Positions 26,409-34,962 are shown, counted from the stretch's first letter. The stretch is 64,000 nt of DNA from Simonsiella sp051414845 (GCA_051414845.1 CP183313.1:1364001-1428000), one strand, 5' to 3'. The notes: a model not told the origin generated them from the letters alone. Translations and numbers: made by a program.

Positions 26409-27836
26409 ATGTTTATACAAGCAATTAAAGATTTTTTAACCCGTTATATCACTATTTGGCGTAATGTATGGGCGGTTCGGGATAAACTTGATCCGCCTAA
26501 AAGGAGTGCTGAAGAATTAGCTTTTCTTCCTGCGCATTTGGAATTAACCGATACCCCTTTATCTGCTTCTCCAAAATGGACAGCTCGTTTTATTATGGCA
26601 TTTGCTTTATTGGCTTTATTATGGTCTTGGTTTGGGCAAATTGATATTGTTGCTACAGCTTCAGGTAAAACATCTTCCGGTAGTCGTAGTAAAACAATTC
26701 AACCTTTGGAAACAGCTGTAGTGAAAGCAGTTCATGTGCATGATGGACAGTATGTAAAGCAAGGTGAGATATTGCTGGATTTAGAAGTAGTTGGTTCAGA
26801 TAGTGATGTTGCACAATCTGAGCAGGCTCTTCAGGCAGCTCAATTATCTAAATTACGTTATGAAGCAATTTTGCTAGCAATAGACAGAAATTCTCTTCCC
26901 AGAATAGATGTAACATACGCAAAATCTTTGAATATACCAGAATCAGATATTCAAGCTGCTCAAATTTTAGCTCAAAATCAATATCAAGCATGGTTAGCAC
27001 AAGATGAACAGCTAAAATCAGTGTTAAGAGGTCATCAAGCAGAATTGCAATCTGCTCGCGCCCAAGAGAAAAAATTGGTTTCAGTTGGTACAATTGAAAA
27101 TCAAAAAACTGCTGACTATCAAAAGCTTAAAGTAGATAACTTTATATCTGAACATGCTTATTTAGAACAAGAAAGTAAATCTATTAGTAATCAAAATGAT
27201 TTGCAAAGTACGCGTAGTCAAATTCAGAAAGTTCAGGCTGCCATTATGCAAGCTGAACAAAATCGTATATTAAATACTCAAAATTTGAAACGTGATACAT
27301 TGGATTCTCTACGCCAAGTCAATGAACAGATTGATCAATATAATAGTCAAGCAAGTAAAGCTAAACAAAGACAAAAGTTATTAAGTATTCCATCGCCTGT
27401 AAATGGCACAGTACAAGAATTGACAACTTATACTTTAGGTGGCGTTGTACAAGCTGCACAGAAAATTATGGTAGTAGTACCTAATGATGAGAAAATGGAA
27501 GTAGAAGCATTGGTATTAAATAAAGATATTGGTTTTGTGGATGCTGGGCAAGAAGTTGTGATTAAAATTGAGAGTTTTCCTTATACCCGTTATGGTTATA
27601 TAACAGGAAAAGTTAAAAATATAAGTCATGATGCTACAACACATCAGCAATTAGGTTTAGTTTATACCGCTCTTATTTCTCTTGATAAAAATACACTCAA
27701 CATTGATGGTAAAACAGTTAATTTAACTGCCGGTATGAATGTTACTGCTGAAATCAAAACAGGCAAGCGGCGTGTTCTAGATTACGTACTAAGTCCATTA
27801 AAAACTAAAGTTGATGAAAGCTTCCGTGAACGTTAA
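26409..27836 (+). CDS. rtxD: RTX toxin secretion membrane fusion protein RtxD
   Basis: 475 residues, HlyD family. A cytoplasmic N-terminus is followed by one membrane helix (about residues 58-76, FIMAFALLALLWSWFG), a lipoyl/beta domain (KTIQPLETAVVKAVHVHDGQYVKQGEILLDL), a long coiled coil (about 170-320) and the C-terminal domain with SPVNGTVQELTTYTLGGVVQAAQKIMVVVP. It bridges RtxB and TolC across the periplasm. It starts 58 bases after rtxB. Confidence 0.96.
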   Translation: MFIQAIKDFLTRYITIWRNVWAVRDKLDPPKRSAEELAFLPAHLELTDTPLSASPKWTARFIMAFALLALLWSWFGQIDIVATASGKTSSGSRSKTIQPLETAVVKAVHVHDGQYVKQGEILLDLEVVGSDSDVAQSEQALQAAQLSKLRYEAILLAIDRNSLPRIDVTYAKSLNIPESDIQAAQILAQNQYQAWLAQDEQLKSVLRGHQAELQSARAQEKKLVSVGTIENQKTADYQKLKVDNFISEHAYLEQESKSISNQNDLQSTRSQIQKVQAAIMQAEQNRILNTQNLKRDTLDSLRQVNEQIDQYNSQASKAKQRQKLLSIPSPVNGTVQELTTYTLGGVVQAAQKIMVVVPNDEKMEVEALVLNKDIGFVDAGQEVVIKIESFPYTRYGYITGKVKNISHDATTHQQLGLVYTALISLDKNTLNIDGKTVNLTAGMNVTAEIKTGKRRVLDYVLSPLKTKVDESFRER

Positions 27837-27855
27837 GTTATTTATATAGCTTTAG

Positions 27856-27895
27856 GTAGCCTAAGTTTTATAACAAAATTCTAGGCTACTTTACT
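27856..27895 (+). terminator. Hairpin between rtxD and tolC
   Basis: GTAGCCTA (27856-27863) pairs with TAGGCTAC (27882-27889) with a T-containing tail. TTTAGGTAGCCT in the left arm differs by one base from the complement of the Eikenella DUS dialect. Confidence 0.45.
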
Positions 27896-27974
27896 TAAAG
27901 ATAAATTCTTTATTTTAATTTATAAATAGCAAAATATGGCTTCCTTAGTAATAAAATAACTATTAATAAAAATT

Positions 27975-29294
27975 ATGAAAAACATAAAAGCTAAAAAGAA
28001 TATTTATTTTCTTTCTTATTCTCTATTTTCTTTAATGAGTAGCCCTATTACTTATGCATTTAATTTACAAGAAGCGTGGATAGCCGCACAACAAAATTCT
28101 GCTGATTATCATGCTGCTTTTCATCAAAAAAATGTTATTAAAGAACAGCAACAACAAGCTAAATCAGCTTTTTTTCCGCATCTTTCTGGCAATATAAATT
28201 ATCAACGCCAACCGCATTCTGCAACGGCTATCAAACAAAATCAAGGCTGGAATTTACAATTGAGCCAGACTTTATTTGATGCAAGTAAAATTGCTCAATA
28301 TCGCCAGAGCCGGTATAACAGCAAAGCAGCAGAACAGCGTTATGATGCAAGTAAAGAAAATTTATTACATAATGTAGCGGAAAATTATTTTAACTTGCTA
28401 CTAAGTAAAGAAACTATTGCGGCTTATGCAGCAGAAAAAGCAGCTTACGAGCAACAAATAAGGCAAGCTCAGGCATTGTTTAATAAAGGTGCTGCTACCG
28501 CATTAGATATTCATGAAGCTAAAGCAGGATATGATAATGCGTTGGCACAAGAAATTGCTGCCATTTCAAAAAAACAAATCTTAGAAAATCAACTTAATGA
28601 TTATACAGGTTTAGATAGTAAGCAAATTGAGCCTATTGATATTTCTAATTTAACTGAAGATTACCTTCCAAAAATTAAAAAGCACAGCCTAGATGAGTGG
28701 CAACGTATTGCTTTAGAAAATAATCACGAATATGCAGCACAAAAATATGCAGTCAGCAGCAGTGATGAAGCATTTAAAGTTGCTAAACATAAACGATTGC
28801 CTACTGTAACAGCACAAATTGATTATCAAAATAATCAATTTGTATCAGAATCTCAAAATGGTAACTATAAGGCTTATGGTAAAGAAATGAATACTAATAT
28901 TCAATTAAGAGTTAGTCTTCCTTTATTTACTGGTGGAGAATTGAGAAGTAAAATACGTGAGGCGGCTAGTCAATATGAAGTGGCTAGCGCTCAGTTAACA
29001 GCTATGGAACGACAGATTAAATTAGCAGTTCGCCAAGCTTATACTGAAAGTAATGCTGCACATTATCAAATTCTTGCTCAAGAGCGAGTGCTTAAAAGTA
29101 GTCACTTAAAATTCAAATCCACTCAAACAGGTCAACAATACGGGATAAGAAATCGTTTGGAAGTAATACAAGCAAGACAAGCTATTACGCAGGCAGAACA
29201 AAAGCTTGCGGAAGCAAAATATAAATTTTTAATGGCTTATTTAACATTGATTAAGGAAAGTGGCTTAGGATTAGAAGGTAACTTAAACAAATGA
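27975..29294 (+). CDS. tolC: TolC-family outer membrane channel
   Basis: 439 residues with a signal peptide (first 28 residues, ending SPITYA, then FNLQEAWIAAQQ). Two repeated outer membrane factor halves are visible, with AENYFNLLLSKETIAAYAAE in the first and VRQAYTESNAAHYQILAQERV in the second, the helical hairpins of the trans-periplasmic tunnel. It completes the type I secretion machine for RtxA, as in Moraxella bovis where a tolC-like gene follows mbxD. Same low-GC character as the toxin genes. Confidence 0.93.
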   Translation: MKNIKAKKNIYFLSYSLFSLMSSPITYAFNLQEAWIAAQQNSADYHAAFHQKNVIKEQQQQAKSAFFPHLSGNINYQRQPHSATAIKQNQGWNLQLSQTLFDASKIAQYRQSRYNSKAAEQRYDASKENLLHNVAENYFNLLLSKETIAAYAAEKAAYEQQIRQAQALFNKGAATALDIHEAKAGYDNALAQEIAAISKKQILENQLNDYTGLDSKQIEPIDISNLTEDYLPKIKKHSLDEWQRIALENNHEYAAQKYAVSSSDEAFKVAKHKRLPTVTAQIDYQNNQFVSESQNGNYKAYGKEMNTNIQLRVSLPLFTGGELRSKIREAASQYEVASAQLTAMERQIKLAVRQAYTESNAAHYQILAQERVLKSSHLKFKSTQTGQQYGIRNRLEVIQARQAITQAEQKLAEAKYKFLMAYLTLIKESGLGLEGNLNK

Positions 29295-29336
29295 TAAGGT
29301 GATCTTAGTGGCCATTAACGTATACTGTTAAATAAA

Positions 29337-30048
29337 GGGGCTGTATTAGATTAGCCCTAAATCTCACACCATTTTCTCAACGTTTTAAGTTGCTCTTTTG
29401 GTGTCCCAAAGTTAAACCGAAATTGACATTCCTTCAAGAATAAAGGAAAACTTTTTCGGTCAATTCCATTATATTTTCGGAGTATCCGCTTAGCTTGACT
29501 CCAAAAATTTTCAATGCCGTTGATGTGATTTTGCTTCACTGCAAACAGCTCCGAATGGTTGATTCGTTCGTGGTGAAATTCACTCACATCAAGGGCATCA
29601 TAACTACGATAAGTGTCCGTATAAACCCAGCTATCAGGCTTGATTTTCCTCGCGATAACAGGTATTAGCGTTGTTGTTTTCGTATCATTGACGACAACAG
29701 TAAATACTTTGCCTTGTTGTTTCAATATCCCAAATACAGCTACTTTCCCTGCCGCACCTCGACCTCGTTTTCCTTTACGATGCCCACCGAAATAGCTTTC
29801 ATCCAACTCAATTTGCCCGTCAAATACTTCATCCGCTTCAAGGGCTAAATGATAGCTGATAACCTCACGAATTTTGCGGTAAAACAGTGCAGCAGAGTTA
29901 GGATTTATCTCTAACAAATTTGCTGCAGAACGGGCTGTTACTTCTAATACAAAAAATTCAAGGAGCTTTTTCTGTATAGATTTTTTAATTTACAATGAGT
30001 TATTTTCATTTTTATAGACTAGCATACTTGCTAATCTAATACAGCCCC
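29337..30048 (-). mobile_element. IS1595-family insertion sequence (IS1016-like)
   Basis: 712-bp element. Ends GGGGCTGTATTAGATTAGC and its inverted partner GCTAATCTAATACAGCCCC are visible. It carries one transposase gene on the minus strand, frameshifted near its start. No convincing target-site duplication is seen. Its right end abuts the right 116-bp repeat exactly. Confidence 0.88.
29357..30009 (-). pseudogene. IS1595-family transposase, frameshifted in an A-tract
   Basis: An ATG at 30009 gives MKITHCKLKN and then goes out of frame at a run of six A on the coding strand (29981-29986). One additional A would join it to KSIQKKLLEFFVLEVTARSAANLLEINPNSAALFYRK and the long remaining frame (29357-29917). 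That frame holds the ISXO2-like DDE domain: IELDESYFGGHRKGKRGRG, VYTDTYRSYDAL and HINGIENFWSQAKR. Either inactivated, or expressed only after slippage in the A-tract. Confidence 0.8.
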
Positions 30049-30164
30049 AAATTTTTTCTTTGCACACCTACTAACCGTTTAAATTTAACGTCTGTGAGAA
30101 TTTTGCTGTTTGCGTAGTTCATTTAACTATTCTAGCAGGTAGAGAGTTTCACAGGAACTCTATT
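30049..30164 (+). repeat. Right 116-bp direct repeat flanking the RTX locus
   Basis: Same sequence and orientation as 20478-20593, with two differences seen. Its left edge coincides with the end of the IS1595-family element, so the rest of this IS5 copy was lost or replaced. Confidence 0.9.
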
Positions 30165-30410
30165 CATCACTTCATCTTTTATTCATCTTGAAAAACAAAA
30201 CAAGCTACAGGGTTATGCCCAATATTTATGTAAGTAATCTTTGAAAGTAATTTATGTATAGAGTTTGCGCGAATTGTGCAAACTACATAGCTCGTTTTGA
30301 GCCGTGTACTTTGCACAAAATGTGCAAAGATATGATTTTAAATGATTTATTTATATTTCAAAATTAAGGTTAAATACAGGAAGAAACCATAAATTTTAAA
30401 AAATTAAGCA
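30165..30410. other. Non-coding stretch with two similar palindromes
   Basis: No gene seen. GTTTGCGC-GAATT-GTGCAAAC (30263-30283) and TTTGCACA-AAA-TGTGCAAA (30310-30328) are two related dyads with centres about 46 bases apart. They could be operators or protein-binding sites of the neighbouring mobile element. Confidence 0.5.
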
Positions 30411-30433
30411 CAAAAAAACGCCACAAGGGCGTT
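30411..30433 (-). terminator. Terminator of the replication-like gene
   Basis: On the minus strand AACGCC pairs with GGCGTT around a 5-base loop (30417-30433), followed by seven T. It lies about 90 bases after the 3' end of the broken replication-type gene. Confidence 0.75.
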
Positions 30434-30524
30434 ATTTGGGAACAATTGGATTGTATTTTTAAAGATAAGAGTGCCATTAAAATCATTTCACAGAGCGTAG
30501 GCGCAACAAAGCAATGGTTAGCCA

Positions 30525-31310
30525 TTAACCATTAACTTTGGATTTCACTTTTTTCAGCGTTTCCATTATCTGAGAAACCGCTTTTTCTCTCACTTCAGGT
30601 TGTGCCCGATTAGTTGTATCCATCTGCGCTTTTTGTTGCGCTTCTAATATTTGTTTTGCGGCAATATCTGCTGCCTCAGCCTGTGTATTTGCTTGGGGTT
30701 TAGATTCTGACTCAGGGGCATAAAACTATGACCAGCCACTAGCTATGCTGCGATCTATAATAGGTATCAAATCATACCCCTGTTGTTGAATTTTATCTAA
30801 ACAATCAATTAATGTTCGTTTTTGTTTATTACTCAAAATGCGCTTTTTCTGCTCTTTGAGCATTTGTAGAAAGGCATTCCATTGTTTCAATGGAATCCAT
30901 TTAGGAATTTGCGTATTGTTAATATCAATTTGATTTTGCAGTGCATTTTTAGGAACTGCTTGACCTTTGATTTTTGTGTAAATCTGCTGCAACAAGTGTT
31001 CTATATTGATGCGCCGATGCATTTTGCCATGTACACCACCACGTTTATATTGAACAAGCCCATGCTCCAACAAAAACTTGCGTGCTTTTTCATAACCACG
31101 TCTTGTTAAACCCAACTCGTGTTTAAGATCGGCTGCAGTTTTAAAAATCCAGCCGTTGCGTTCAGGTTTATTCTCAATTGTCTCCGTCCAATATATAAAT
31201 TTGGACAACATTGCGGCTGCCTGAATATTTGAGCCGCAAAACGCGCTGACTTCTTGGAAAATCATAGCACATTCGTTGTTGAGATGAGATTTTAAGAGTG
31301 ATATGAGCAT
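30525..31310 (-). pseudogene. Winged-helix replication-type protein gene interrupted by an amber codon
   Basis: The frame from 31310 encodes 194 residues and then meets a TAG at 30726-30728. The same frame continues for 66 more codons to a TAA at 30525 (FYAPESESKPQANTQAEAAD...), with composition of a real C-terminal tail. The N-terminal half (FQEVSAFCGSNIQAAAMLSKFIYWTETI, then GWIFKTAADLKHELGLTRRGYEKARKFLLEHGLVQYKRGG) is a winged helix typical of replication or regulatory proteins of phages and mobile elements. Exact family not recognised. It faces away from the CI-like repressor, as replication genes often do. Confidence 0.6.
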
Positions 31311-31341
31311 TAAGGTTTTAACTTTAAATAATATTTTTATA

Positions 31342-31537
31342 TCAAACTATTTTTACACATTTTTCTGTGTGTAATTTTTTCAAAGCTGCACCAATCTCAT
31401 AGGAGACTGAAACTTGTGAATTATCTTTTTTGCCATAGCGATTTTTTATTTGAGAAATAGTATCTTGTGAACAATCACAATATTGTGCAATTTCCTTTTG
31501 AGTCATGCCTGAATTTAATTATTTTTGACCAATCCAT
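31342..31537 (-). pseudogene. Small Cro-like helix-turn-helix regulator, frameshifted
   Basis: An ATG at 31537 preceded by AGGAAAG opens MDWSKIIKFRHD and shifts out of frame; the next frame (ATG 31506 to TGA 31342) gives 54 residues, MTQKEIAQYCDCSQDTISQI followed by YEIGAALKKLHTEK. The two pieces resemble parts of one small helix-turn-helix protein, the N-terminal helix being joined out of frame. The shorter form could still be made but lacks the first helix. It is divergent from the CI-like gene. Confidence 0.6.
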
Positions 31538-31663
31538 TTTGTTCTTTCCTGATGGAAACCAAATAATTGCCGCATTTTAAATTAGGTTGCTAATATTTTG
31601 CAAGTAAAAAAATAATTAAAGAAGCATTTAAACTGCGCTATTTGCTTTGCTTATGGAGCTATT

Positions 31664-32278
31664 GTGGGTACAAATTTTGCTGAGCGCATCAAAGAAAGAA
31701 GATTGGAATTACAATTAAGCCAATCAGCTTTGGCTAAACGTGACAAGGTTAGTCAAGGAACTATTGCACAAATTGAACTAGGTCATAGTCAGGGTTCAGG
31801 TAAGATTGTTGATTTAGCTATGGCATTAGGTGTAAGTCCTGAGTGGCTACTTTATGGAAAAAATCCGCCAACAGAATTAACAAAATCTCCTGATACTCAA
31901 ACCAGTTCTGATTTTATTACGAGTAATATTAGCAATATTAGGCTTAAAAAAAAGTTCTGTTTTTCAAATAATTGGGATTGTGATTATTTAGAATTTATTA
32001 AAGCACCTGATGAAAGTATGTCGCCTACAATTGCTAGTCTTGATGATGTCATTTTTAATCGTCTAGAAACAACTAAACAGGAAAATGCAATTTTTGTAAT
32101 CAAACGCGCAAGTGGAACAATTATAATTAGACGTTTAATTCTAGACCAAACACATCAATGGATTTATAGGAGCGATAATTTAGATAAAACACGTTATTCT
32201 GACGTTTTTGAAAATATAGGTGACAGAATTCTAGGTAGAGTGGTTTGGCGTGGTGGTAGCAGTCAATTTCCATTTTAA
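31664..32278 (+). CDS. CI/LexA-like repressor with S24 peptidase domain
   Basis: 204 residues, GTG start at 31664 with a GGAG site 6 bases upstream. The N-terminal HTH (residues 4-60, FAERIKERRLELQLSQSALAKRDKVSQGTIAQIELGHSQ) is the XRE type. The C-terminal half has the S24 self-cleavage pattern: the nucleophile serine in APDESMSPTI, the region IFVIKRASGTIIIRRL with the catalytic lysine likely there, and LGRVVWRG at the end. It would repress the mobile element's early genes and be inactivated under DNA damage. Followed by a strong terminator. Confidence 0.85.
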   Translation: MGTNFAERIKERRLELQLSQSALAKRDKVSQGTIAQIELGHSQGSGKIVDLAMALGVSPEWLLYGKNPPTELTKSPDTQTSSDFITSNISNIRLKKKFCFSNNWDCDYLEFIKAPDESMSPTIASLDDVIFNRLETTKQENAIFVIKRASGTIIIRRLILDQTHQWIYRSDNLDKTRYSDVFENIGDRILGRVVWRGGSSQFPF

Positions 32279-32293
32279 GCAACAAAATTATGA

Positions 32294-32332
32294 AATATTG
32301 GTGTGTGTTTTTTCACACCAATATTTTTTTTA
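32294..32332 (+). terminator. Terminator of the repressor gene
   Basis: AATATTGGTGTG (32294-32305) pairs with CACACCAATATT (32314-32325), followed by a long T-run. Confidence 0.9.
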
Positions 32333-32439
32333 TTTTTTTTGAAATTTATCAAAATTCTAATTAACTTAACTTAATTAGTAATCTAATATTTTAACTGTAG
32401 GTTTAACAGTTCTTTAACAATCAGGAAGCGCAGCAACTC

Positions 32440-32826
32440 ACTTAAAATAGCACATGGTGCAGCCTTTTGAGTAAGGCGATAAAGAGTTGCAGGCGGTATT
32501 CAACACGCCCCTTGATGAAATGCCATGCATACGGGTAGCTCAAAGAGTCCGTGAATAGGTGGCAGTTGAACGTATCTTGTTAATCGGGGCGTATCCCCGA
32601 TGCTGGGATTATCTACGGACAAATCCTAACGCCGTTGGCTATATCGCGGCGAATACATAATTTCAGGCAGCGTTGAAATTACTCCGCTGCCTGTATTGTG
32701 TGTGTGTTTCAGGTAGAGTTTAAGACTGCCTGAATCCTATTTTGCTGTGAAATGTATCGTGGCAAGTTATGAGATTGCACAACGATACTTGCTCACACAT
32801 TCAAGCCTGTTCTACGGAACAGGTTT
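32440..32826. other. Structured non-coding region (candidate ncRNA or origin)
   Basis: About 390 bases without a gene but with many nested stems. Visible pairs: ATCGGGG with CCCCGAT around CGTAT (near 32589-32605), GTCCGT with ACGGAC enclosing that hairpin, CGCCG with CGGCG, TATCGT with ACGATA plus GCAA with TTGC (near 32752-32790), and CTCACA with TGTGAG enclosing CCTGTTC-TACG-GAACAGG (32806-32823). It is richer in G and C than its surroundings. A DUS-like dyad lies in the middle. It could be a structured RNA, a replication origin or a transfer origin. Confidence 0.45.
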
Positions 32827-32911
32827 CTGTTTGTGAGTAATGCAAAAAAAGGAAACTATTATGGAATTGCTGTGTCATCTGATAACAACTTATGGGGATT
32901 ATCTCGTGCTA

Positions 32912-33763
32912 GGGGCTAATGACAATTCACCTATAATTTCAACCAAATCAAAGCACAAGCCAATGAAACGGTACTTTCATAATTGCGTTTTAATTTATCA
33001 TATCGCGTTGCAACTGCACGAAAGTGCTTTAAACGTGCAAAGGCATTTTCTACCAAATGCCTGATTTTATACAGGTACCAATCTGTATTGACATTAAGAT
33101 GCTCTCTATTTTTCTTATACGGAATATTGGCTTTGCTTTGTTTGGTGTTAATCAGCTTACGCAAAGTATCACTGTCAAAACCCCTATCAGCACACACGGT
33201 TTCATTATGGCTTAAATCCAATTGTTCCAATAAGTTAGGTGCAACAACAATATCATTTACATTACCAGCCGTAATGATAAATTCTATTGGATTGCCACAA
33301 GCATCAACCGCCAAATGAATTTTAGATGTATGACCACCCACACTTTTACCAACCGCTTCATGTGTTATGGATTGTGCACCCATACCATGTTGGTGTACAC
33401 GAATATGGCTGCCGTCCATAAAGACCCATTCCATATCGGGATTATCAACTAATTGTTTAAATAGTTTAGTAAAAATACCGCGTTTAGACCAACGATTAAA
33501 ACTTTGACAAATGCTATTGGATTTGCCAAAACAGCTTGGTATATCAGCCCATTGGCAGCTCGTACGCAAACGAAACAGTATGCCTTCAACGGTTTTGCGT
33601 AGATTTTTCTTGCGATAAATGCCAAGCTGTTTCAAAATGGGAAACAGTCTTGACCATGTTTCATCTGTAAGTGTGGTTCGGAACATGGCAAAGATTTAAA
33701 GGTGTTTGTGTGGAAACAACATCTTAAACTCTTTGCCACTTTTTTTGAATTGTCATTAGCCCC
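32912..33763 (-). mobile_element. IS5-family (IS427-like) insertion sequence, copy 1
   Basis: 852 bp with ends GGGGCTAATGACAATTC and GAATTGTCATTAGCCCC, flanked by TA on both sides (32910-32911 and 33764-33765). It is nearly identical to copy 2 at 34014-34865, implying recent movement or duplication. Confidence 0.93.
32931..33686 (-). CDS. IS5-family transposase (copy 1)
   Basis: 251 residues in one frame. N-terminal DUF4096-type region LTDETWSRLFPILKQLGIY...RLRTSCQWADIPSCFGKSNSI, then DDE residues in VFMDGSHIRVHQHG (first Asp), VCADRGFDSDTLRKL (second Asp) and HLVENAFARLKHFRAVATRYDKL (final Glu). Apparently intact. It differs from copy 2 at very few residues, for example the second residue Phe instead of Pro. 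Confidence 0.93.
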   Translation of the reverse strand: MFRTTLTDETWSRLFPILKQLGIYRKKNLRKTVEGILFRLRTSCQWADIPSCFGKSNSICQSFNRWSKRGIFTKLFKQLVDNPDMEWVFMDGSHIRVHQHGMGAQSITHEAVGKSVGGHTSKIHLAVDACGNPIEFIITAGNVNDIVVAPNLLEQLDLSHNETVCADRGFDSDTLRKLINTKQSKANIPYKKNREHLNVNTDWYLYKIRHLVENAFARLKHFRAVATRYDKLKRNYESTVSLACALIWLKL

Positions 33764-34013
33764 TAGCATGTATCTTTATTAATTTAGCTAATCTTTGGAT
33801 TGTAAAAATAGGTGTTGAACCTGATGGGTTTGTGATTAGTATGTTTGCATTAGGTCTGATTTTAATCATTCTTTTGTCTTTTTTGGTGTTACTAAATTAT
33901 TTAACGAGTTTGGATGTGTTTTCAGGCTGCCTGAAAGAAGTGTTTAAATGATTTTATATGCATGCGCGGAAATTGGCACAAGGCAACTAGACCAATAAGG
34001 AAAACGGATACTA

Positions 34014-34865
34014 GGGGCTAATGACAATTCACCTATAATTTCAACCAAATCAAAGCACAAGCCAATGAAACGATACTTTCATAATTGCGTTTTAATTTAT
34101 CATATCGCGTTGCAACTGCACGAAAGTGCTTTAAACGTGCAAAGGCATTTTCTACCAAATGCCTGATTTTATACAAGTACCAATCTGTATTGACATTAAG
34201 ATGCTCTCTATTTTTCTTATACGGAATATTGGCTTTGCTTTGTTTGGCGTTAATCAGCTTACGCAAAGTATCACTGTCAAAACCCCTATCAGCACACACG
34301 GTTTCATTATGGCTTAAATCCAATTGTTCCAATAAGTTAGGTGCAACAACAATATCATTTACATTACCAGCCGTAATGATAAATTCTATTGGATTGCCAC
34401 AAGCATCAACCGCCAAATGAATTTTAGATGTATGACCACCCACACTTTTACCAACCGCTTCATGTGTTATGGATTGTGCACCCATACCATGTTGGTGTAC
34501 ACGAATATGGCTGCCGTCCATAAAGACCCATTCCATATCGGGATTATCAACTAATTGTTTAAATAGTTTAGTAAAAATACCGCGTTTAGACCAACGATTA
34601 AAACTTTGACAAATGCTATTGGATTTGCCAAAACAGCTTGGTATATCAGCCCATTGGCAGCTCGTACGCAAACGAAACAGTATGCCTTCAACGGTTTTGC
34701 GTAGATTTTTCTTGCGATAAATGCCAAGCTGTTTCAAAATGGGAAACAGTCTTGACCATGTTTCATCTGTAAGTGTGGTTCGGGGCATGGCAAAGATTTA
34801 AAGGTGTTTGTGTGGAAACAACATCTTAAACTCTTTGCCACTTTTTTTGAATTGTCATTAGCCCC
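34014..34865 (-). mobile_element. IS5-family (IS427-like) insertion sequence, copy 2
   Basis: 852 bp, same ends and same orientation as copy 1, flanked by TA (34012-34013 and 34866-34867). The 250 bases between the copies hold the end of the split membrane protein gene. Confidence 0.93.
34033..34788 (-). CDS. IS5-family transposase (copy 2)
   Basis: 251 residues, full length with the same DDE motifs as copy 1 (FMDGSHIR, CADRGFDSD, HLVENAFARLK). Only scattered substitutions separate the two (for example NAKQ versus NTKQ and ESIVS versus ESTVS). Both are likely active transposases able to act on each other's ends and possibly on the 160-bp miniature elements, whose ends differ by one base. Confidence 0.93.
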   Translation of the reverse strand: MPRTTLTDETWSRLFPILKQLGIYRKKNLRKTVEGILFRLRTSCQWADIPSCFGKSNSICQSFNRWSKRGIFTKLFKQLVDNPDMEWVFMDGSHIRVHQHGMGAQSITHEAVGKSVGGHTSKIHLAVDACGNPIEFIITAGNVNDIVVAPNLLEQLDLSHNETVCADRGFDSDTLRKLINAKQSKANIPYKKNREHLNVNTDWYLYKIRHLVENAFARLKHFRAVATRYDKLKRNYESIVSLACALIWLKL

Positions 34866-34962
34866 TACGGAACTTGCACCGAATAAACCGTTTTTCTCGT
34901 TTAGATTTAGAAATGATAGAAACGATGAGTGCTAATGTTGCTGTATCTATGCCAAGTTTCAT
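34858..34962 (-). CDS. Possible small membrane peptide truncated by IS copy 2
   Basis: ATG at 34962 with an AAAGGAAAA site gives MKLGIDTATLALIVSIISKS and a Lys/Arg-rich tail, then runs into the IS end at 34865 and stops at once. Without the IS the frame would continue about 22 codons. It resembles short holin-like or phage-type membrane peptides, but could be chance. Confidence 0.25.
   Translation of the reverse strand: MKLGIDTATLALIVSIISKSKREKRFIRCKFRRG

Larger units (their letters stand above)
32861..33951 (+). pseudogene. Small membrane protein gene split by an IS5-family element
   Basis: The 5' part (32861-32911) encodes MELLCHLITTYGDYLVL with an AAGGAAA site. The 3' part (33766-33951) continues in the same frame as ACIFINLANLWIVKIGVEPD and ends DVFSGCLKEVFK. 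The 852-bp IS and one TA copy lie between. Joining the parts gives a 78-residue protein with two membrane spans. It would have been an accessory protein of the mobile element. Confidence 0.8.

Noticed and set aside
29328..30060. Target-site duplication of the IS1595-family element
   Set aside because: Flanks (TTAAATAAA and AAATTTTTT) are both AT-rich but do not match as a direct duplication.
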